Assembly: GCA_020847015.1 (NCBI GenBank)
Contig: JADLCW010000220.1
Location: forward strand, 1 to 10,756
Length of the DNA stretch: 10,756 bases
Origin: Thermomicrobiales bacterium
GTDB lineage: Bacteria; Chloroflexota; Chloroflexia; Thermomicrobiales; UBA6265
Reading direction: 5' to 3'
The translations under genes and the position numbers were made by a program. This document shows positions 6,437 through 10,756 of the stretch, piece by piece. The first letter of the stretch is position 1. Every line of letters begins with the position of its first letter. The notes beneath the pieces are model-generated. The model ran no database searches, was not told the origin of the DNA, and saw only the letters and a program-made list of their open reading frames with translations.

Positions 6437-8878
6437 CTACTTCCCGTCCAGTTGCGGCGGGTCCGGTTGCGGGAAGACCGGCTGCGAACCATCGGCGAAG
6501 CGAACGGCGCGCGCGTAGCGGTAGATGCTGTCGGCCGCGCCGGCCACGAAGTTGCCGCCGCGGGCGCGCATCACCTTCAGCGTTTCGGCGAGATCGGCTT
6601 CCTGCCATGGCGAGAGCTGGTCGCAGCGGTTGGCCGGCGAGCCGCCGGCAACCAGCAATTCCCGGTGGTTGCCATTCCACTCGTCGATCGGAGCGCCGCC
6701 GGTGACGTCGCACACCACGCCGTCGATGATACCGGCCGGGCGCGGGAAGTCGCCGGGGATGGGTTGATTGGTGGCCGGATCGGTGATGAGCGCGGCGAAG
6801 GCCGGGTTGGTGTGCATCTCCTCGATCATCCGTTGCCAGATCGGACCGGCCCCCTGAATGCCGTCGATCTCGGCCAGTGGGTCGTTGCGGGTGTTGCCGA
6901 CCCACACCCCGACGGCCACATCGCTGGTGTAGCCCATCGTCCAGATGTCGCGAAAGTCGTTGGTCGTGCCCGATTTGGCGGCGGTCGGCCGCCCGAGATC
7001 CTGCTGGGTTTGGCCAAACAGGTTGTTGCGGCCGAATATCGCCGAGCGAGCCTCGTTGTCGGTCAGAATCGAGGTGATCTGGTAGGCGATCTCCGGTCGG
7101 ATCACCTGCCGCGCCTTGGCGAGGGTTCCCGCCCGGTCGAGCGCGTAGAGGATGCGGCCTTCACTATCGGTGATCTTCAGAATCGGCGTCACCGGCACGT
7201 ATTTGCCCATGTTGGAGAAGGTGGCGTAGGCGTTGGTCAACTCCAGCGGCCACACGTCGCCGGAACCGAGCGCGATGGACAGTCCGTAATCTTCCGGCGG
7301 CTGGTCGAGCGCGTGCTTGATGCCCATCCGGCGGGCGATGTCGATGACCGCCACCGGACCGCCGACGAACCCGGCCGCCTTCACCGCCGGGATGTTCAGC
7401 GAGTTGGAGAGCGCCTTGCGCACCGTCACCGCGCCGTTGAAGTTGCGCATGTAGTTCTGCGGTTCGTAGTAGGGCGACGGCTCCCCGGTCAGCACGTCGA
7501 TGGCTCCGGGGGTTTCCATCCGAATCGGAGCGTCGAGCACCACGGTGCCCGGGTTCCAGCCTTGCTCGAAGGCGGCGGCGTAGACGAGCGGTTTCATCGC
7601 CGAACCGGGTTGCTGGGGCGAGGTGGTGATGTTGACCATCCCCTCGATGGCGGCGTTGTTGAAATCGGCCGAACCGACCATCGCCAGAATCTCGCCGGTC
7701 GGCGGGAACACGACGGTCATCGCCGCGTTGCGGGCGTTGTAGTAACCGAGATTGGTCATGTTCTCGGCCACGATTTGTTCGGCGCGATCCTGCACCGCGG
7801 TGTCGATGGTGGTGTAGATGTTCAGCCCGCCCTTGGTGAAGTCGCGATCCGGGTACATCTCCTGCAGATATTCGTGGACGTACTGAACGAAGTGGGGGTG
7901 GTCCAGCACGGCGCCGCCGCCCTCGCGATCCGGGTAGATGTGGGGGAACTCCTTGTAGGCCGCATCGGCTTCGGCGCGGGTGATGTAGCCGAGCTTGACC
8001 ATCTGGTCGAGCACGTAGTCTTGCCGCTGCTTGGCTTCGTCGGGGTAGAGCGAGGGGTTGAAGTTGGTGGGCTGCTGGGGAATGCCGGCCAGCAGACTCG
8101 CCTCGGCGAGGGTCAGATCGGCGGCATGCTTGTGGAAGTAGGTTTGCGCCGCCGCTTCCACACCGTAGGAGCGGTTGCCGTAAAAAATCTGATTGACATA
8201 CATCGTGATGATGTCGTGCTTGGAATACTGCTTCTCCAGCGCCACCGCCGCCAGCGCCTCTCGCCACTTGCGGGTGATGGAGATGTCTCGGGCCGAGATC
8301 GTTTCCGGGTGCAGCGCGCGCACCAGTTGCTGGGTGATGGTCGAACCGCCGGAGGACCCGGACCCGCCCAGATTGATGGTGATGATGCGGCCGAAGGCCA
8401 TCGGCTCGATGCCGGGATGGTTCCAGAAGGTGGCGTCTTCCGCCGCCACGGTGGCGTCGATCAGGTAGGGCGAGATGCGATCGTAGTCGACGAAGGTGCG
8501 CCAGCCGAAATCCTGATCGGCGATCTCCTGCAGCACATTGCCGTTGCGATCGAGAATGCGCGTGGTCTGAAAGGTGTCGGCGGCGATCCTGGCCGCGTTG
8601 GGCAGACTGGCGTTGACTTCCCGGTAGGAAACCATCGTCGCCGAGACGGCGGCCGCGGTGGAGATGGCTCCCAGCACCAGCGTGCCGACCCCGAACACGA
8701 CCAGCAGCGCCGCCAGCGCCACCGCGAGCTTCAGCGCGACCGAGGCGCCGCGCTGGCCGCGCCGGGCGCGCGGGAGCAGATGCGGCGGCAGGGGCGCGCC
8801 GGAGCGCCGGGCGCGCAAGGCGCGGCGGCGAGCGGCGTCGCGTGGGGTGTCGGGGTGGGATCCGTTGGCGTGACTCAT
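6437..8878 (-). CDS. Class A penicillin-binding protein (bifunctional transglycosylase/transpeptidase, PBP1A-like)
   Basis: 813-residue membrane-anchored enzyme that polymerises glycan strands and cross-links peptides. A basic, proline-containing cytoplasmic N-terminus (1-46) precedes one membrane helix (about 48-72). The GT51 domain shows EDATFWNHPG (147-156, catalytic Glu147), GGSTITQQLVR (177-187), and RKWREALAAVALEKQYSK (203-220) leading into YVNQIFYGNRSYGVEAAA (227-244). The transpeptidase domain has SAMK (426-429, catalytic Ser426), SLN (493-495) and KSGTT (635-639), all intact. A C-terminal region of about 150 residues holds two cysteines, Cys723 and Cys752, that might form a disulfide outside the cell. 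ATG 8878 has only a weak ribosome binding site; TGGTAGTAT (8969-8961, minus strand) could be an extended -10 box. It is divergent from the beta-lactamase-fold gene and upstream of the methyltransferase gene. Confidence 0.97.
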   Translation of the reverse strand: MSHANGSHPDTPRDAARRRALRARRSGAPLPPHLLPRARRGQRGASVALKLAVALAALLVVFGVGTLVLGAISTAAAVSATMVSYREVNASLPNAARIAADTFQTTRILDRNGNVLQEIADQDFGWRTFVDYDRISPYLIDATVAAEDATFWNHPGIEPMAFGRIITINLGGSGSSGGSTITQQLVRALHPETISARDISITRKWREALAAVALEKQYSKHDIITMYVNQIFYGNRSYGVEAAAQTYFHKHAADLTLAEASLLAGIPQQPTNFNPSLYPDEAKQRQDYVLDQMVKLGYITRAEADAAYKEFPHIYPDREGGGAVLDHPHFVQYVHEYLQEMYPDRDFTKGGLNIYTTIDTAVQDRAEQIVAENMTNLGYYNARNAAMTVVFPPTGEILAMVGSADFNNAAIEGMVNITTSPQQPGSAMKPLVYAAAFEQGWNPGTVVLDAPIRMETPGAIDVLTGEPSPYYEPQNYMRNFNGAVTVRKALSNSLNIPAVKAAGFVGGPVAVIDIARRMGIKHALDQPPEDYGLSIALGSGDVWPLELTNAYATFSNMGKYVPVTPILKITDSEGRILYALDRAGTLAKARQVIRPEIAYQITSILTDNEARSAIFGRNNLFGQTQQDLGRPTAAKSGTTNDFRDIWTMGYTSDVAVGVWVGNTRNDPLAEIDGIQGAGPIWQRMIEEMHTNPAFAALITDPATNQPIPGDFPRPAGIIDGVVCDVTGGAPIDEWNGNHRELLVAGGSPANRCDQLSPWQEADLAETLKVMRARGGNFVAGAADSIYRYARAVRFADGSQPVFPQPDPPQLDGK

Positions 8879-9020
8879 GGCGCTCGTGCTGCGACCCGGG
8901 TCCGGCCGCGTGGGACGAATCGAAAACCGCGCGATCCCTCACCGTGCGGCAGTTGCGCCGATACTACCATGCGACCCGGGACCGACCCGGTCGACGGCGG
9001 GCAAGCGAGAGGGCAAACGG
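8879..9020. promoter_or_regulatory. Divergent control region with a repeated GCGACCCGGG motif
   Basis: 142 bp separate the penicillin-binding protein gene and the divergent serine hydrolase gene. The decamer GCGACCCGGG occurs at 8891-8900 and again at 8971-8980, 80 bp apart. The first copy lies in the perfect palindrome GACCCGGGTC (8893-8902). A minus-strand extended -10 candidate, TGGTAGTAT, lies at 8969-8961. These may be operator and promoter elements, but short GC-rich matches also arise by chance in such DNA. Confidence 0.3.
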
Positions 9021-9833
9021 GTGAATGCGGCGCGCGGATGGGCGCGGGCAGCGGCGATCGCAGCGGCGGCGAGACCGGAGCGGCGAATCACGCTCTCCGC
9101 CGAGCGACTCGCCGACGGACGGCGTTGGGAGCTGGATGCGGCGCGACGCACGCCAGCCGCCAGCACCATCAAGCTGGCGATTCTGGTGGCGCTGCTGCGC
9201 GAGGTCGATGCCGGGCGCCGGTCGCTGGCGGAAATCGCGGCGATCGCCCCGGAGCAGCGCGTGGGCGGCAGCGGGGTGCTTTGTTGGCTGACTCCCGACC
9301 TGCGACTCTCGCTGGCCGACCTCGCCTATCTGACGATCGCCGTCTCCGACAACACCGCTTCCAACACGCTGGTCGATCTCCTCGGCGAGGAGCGCCTGCG
9401 GGAGACGATCGCGGCGCTCGCGCCCGGCGGCATGGAACTGAATCGCCGCTTCCTCGGTCGGCTGCCGCATCCGGACGAAGGCGAGAACTTCGTCAGCGCG
9501 GCCGGATTGCGGGCCATACTGACCGCCATCGCCCGCGACGAAGCGGCCTCGCCGACCGCCTGCGCCTGGATGCGGCAGACGCTGGAGCGGCAACAGCAGC
9601 GCGATCTGCTGGCGCGGCGGCTGGACGAGCCGCTGACGTTTGGCGGCAAATCCGGCTGGCTGCCGGGCCTGGTGCACGATGCCGGTTTGATTGGCGGACC
9701 GGGCGGCGTGCTGGCCGTCGCCGTCCTGACCGAAGGATTCACGGACCCCCACGAAGCACGGGAGACGATCGGGCAGATCGCGCTGGCGCTGGTGGAAGAA
9801 GCGGGCATCGGAGCGGCGAGCGAGACTGGCTAG
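9021..9833 (+). CDS. Serine hydrolase of the class A beta-lactamase fold, without signal peptide
   Basis: 270-residue protein with the active-site triad of motifs of class A beta-lactamases and related DD-peptidases: STIK (48-51, nucleophile Ser48), SDN (109-111) and KSG (210-212). The spacing fits the fold (PF13354 type). The omega loop is unusual: MELN (138-141) sits only 32 residues after SDN, shorter than in true class A enzymes, and the position of the deacylating Glu166 appears to be Gly. Efficient beta-lactam hydrolysis is therefore uncertain; peptidase, esterase or binding roles are possible. GTG 9021 has GAGAGGG seven bases upstream. The frame is open back to 8877, but neither start gives a signal peptide or membrane helix. 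It is divergent from the penicillin-binding protein gene, a suggestive partnership. Its TAG overlaps the opposing gene's stop. Confidence 0.85.
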   Translation: MNAARGWARAAAIAAAARPERRITLSAERLADGRRWELDAARRTPAASTIKLAILVALLREVDAGRRSLAEIAAIAPEQRVGGSGVLCWLTPDLRLSLADLAYLTIAVSDNTASNTLVDLLGEERLRETIAALAPGGMELNRRFLGRLPHPDEGENFVSAAGLRAILTAIARDEAASPTACAWMRQTLERQQQRDLLARRLDEPLTFGGKSGWLPGLVHDAGLIGGPGGVLAVAVLTEGFTDPHEARETIGQIALALVEEAGIGAASETG

Positions 9834-10756
9834 GCGCAGAGATGGCGCTCCAGCGGCTGCAAAATTGCGCGCCGCCGCTGGTCGAGCGCCGCTCCGGCGA
9901 CCAGCCCGCCATCGCGCAGCACGAGCAGCCCGCGCAGCCGGGTCGCCGCCTCGCTCAGCGCCAGCAATCGTGCCCGCCGGCGAGCGATCTCGTCGGCGGG
10001 CATCCCCCCGGTCGCCGCCCCATCCAGTTCGGCCAATGCCGCGCCCAGCGGCGGCGCGTCGTCGCGCCCCACAGCGACGCCGACCGGAGCCGCGAGCGCG
10101 GCCGACACCCGCGCCAACTCGCCGAGCAACGCCGCTTCGCAATCGCGGCTGTGCATGAGCGTCGTTCGTGCCTCGGCGGCCGGGACGTGCGGAGCCGACG
10201 GGAGCGCTCGCCATGACCCGGCGCGCGGCTCCGTGGCAACATCAGCCACCCCGTCGCCGTGCGGTTCATCGCCGGACGGCGCGGGTTCCCATGGTCGGCT
10301 CGGCGGGAGCGGCGCGCCGAGCGAGACCCCGCGCGAGCGCAACCCGACCAGCAACGCGCCGCGCTCGCGCTGGTTGCGGTCCGGCGAAGCATGGCGGTCG
10401 AAGCAGAGGATCAGATCGTGGCGCGAACCGCCGGGGTCGCGGTACCCGACGACGAGTAGCGGCGCGCGGTCGTTCGCGGTCGCCGGCGCACCATCCAGCA
10501 GCGCCGCCAGCGGCAGGCGGCACAGGCCGGCTCCGTCGCGCGGGGACCAGAAGAGGGACCGGGTGGAGAGCCACGCCTGACAGGCGCGCGGTTCGCCCCA
10601 CGGGTGCGCCGGAGCCGAGACGTCGCCGTTCCACAAGATGTTTTCCGACCCGGCGGCGCGGGCATCGCCCCACGAGCGGGTGAGGTCGATGGGCGCCGGG
10701 GTCGGCGCGGCCGCCCAACCGGTCGCCGCCAGCGCCGCGAGCAGCCCGCCCATCGC
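9830..10756 (-). CDS. Uncharacterised protein, 5' end probably beyond the window; possible PH/GRAM-like domain
   Basis: I do not recognise this protein with confidence. 307 residues are counted from the ATG at 10753, but the frame is open to the window edge. The sequence begins inside a hydrophobic stretch (GGLLAALAATGWAAA), so the true start is probably upstream and this may be the end of a signal peptide or membrane helix. Residues 36-118 (SENILWNGDV, AWLSTRSLFWS, LCRLPLAALL, LLVVGY, LILCF) have the alternating pattern of bacterial PH/GRAM-like domains, which bind membranes or proteins. A Pro-rich linker (about 146-190) follows, then a helical C-terminus (200-307) with MPADEIARRRARLLAL (251-266), loosely like the short SHOCT helix often paired with such domains. 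These resemblances are inference. It converges on the serine hydrolase gene with overlapping stops. Confidence 0.6.
   Translation of the reverse strand, partial: AMGGLLAALAATGWAAAPTPAPIDLTRSWGDARAAGSENILWNGDVSAPAHPWGEPRACQAWLSTRSLFWSPRDGAGLCRLPLAALLDGAPATANDRAPLLVVGYRDPGGSRHDLILCFDRHASPDRNQRERGALLVGLRSRGVSLGAPLPPSRPWEPAPSGDEPHGDGVADVATEPRAGSWRALPSAPHVPAAEARTTLMHSRDCEAALLGELARVSAALAAPVGVAVGRDDAPPLGAALAELDGAATGGMPADEIARRRARLLALSEAATRLRGLLVLRDGGLVAGAALDQRRRAILQPLERHLCA

Noticed and set aside
4620..6905. Minus-strand reading frame of 761 codons
   Set aside because: It overlaps the Lrp gene (antisense) and the methyltransferase and penicillin-binding protein genes (wrong frame). The product is Arg/Gly-rich low-complexity sequence, a composition artefact.
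5987..10216. Uninterrupted plus-strand reading frame of 1409 codons
   Set aside because: It runs antisense through the penicillin-binding protein gene and out of frame through the serine hydrolase gene, both of which carry complete family motifs. Its translation is rich in Arg, His, Gly and Val without any motif. Long antisense frames are expected in GC-rich DNA.

Overview
The window is GC-rich DNA with compact, tightly packed protein-coding genes and no RNA genes, transposases or CRISPR arrays that I can see. Several genes resemble those found in GC-rich Chloroflexota (Thermomicrobia-like) or Actinobacteria: the acyl-CoA synthetase, the split CoA-transferase-like pair, and the large class A penicillin-binding protein next to a class A beta-lactamase-fold protein. 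This placement is an inference from protein style and composition; no marker gene is present to fix the taxon. I read it as a chromosomal region rather than a mobile element.

Layout. (1) Positions 1-4386 carry acyl-CoA metabolism. An AMP-forming acyl-CoA synthetase runs leftwards off the window edge. It is divergent from a translationally coupled pair (ATGA overlap) of class I CoA-transferase-fold subunits. A 440-bp spacer follows, full of degenerate GTCATCC/GGATGAC-type intergenic repeat units, then a class II (FucA-like) aldolase that appears to start at a GTG behind a strong ribosome binding site. (2) Positions 4402-5561 hold an unrecognised 78-residue protein (minus strand) and, divergent from it, an Lrp/AsnC regulator with an extra basic C-terminal tail containing an AT-hook-like motif. 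(3) Positions 5651-9833 are cell-envelope related: a class I SAM methyltransferase lies 60 bp downstream of a complete class A penicillin-binding protein (minus strand), and the latter is divergent from a serine hydrolase of the class A beta-lactamase fold. (4) Positions 9830-10756 hold an unrecognised minus-strand gene, 5'-incomplete, convergent with the hydrolase so that one CTAG gives both stop codons.

How the genes may work together. The ligase could activate a carboxylic acid to its CoA thioester, and the CoA-transferase-like pair could act on a CoA intermediate. The beta subunit has no glutamate where classical class I CoA-transferases carry the catalytic one. The pair may therefore be an IpdAB-like acyl-CoA hydrolase or ring-opening enzyme rather than a transferase. 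The penicillin-binding protein makes and cross-links peptidoglycan, and the neighbouring beta-lactamase-fold protein may act on beta-lactams or peptidoglycan peptides, although it shows no export signal. I see no phage-defence, toxin-antitoxin or other plainly new system. The points most worth following up are the CoA-transferase-like pair without the catalytic Glu, the AT-hook-tailed Lrp protein, the repeat-filled spacer, and the unknown gene at the right edge.
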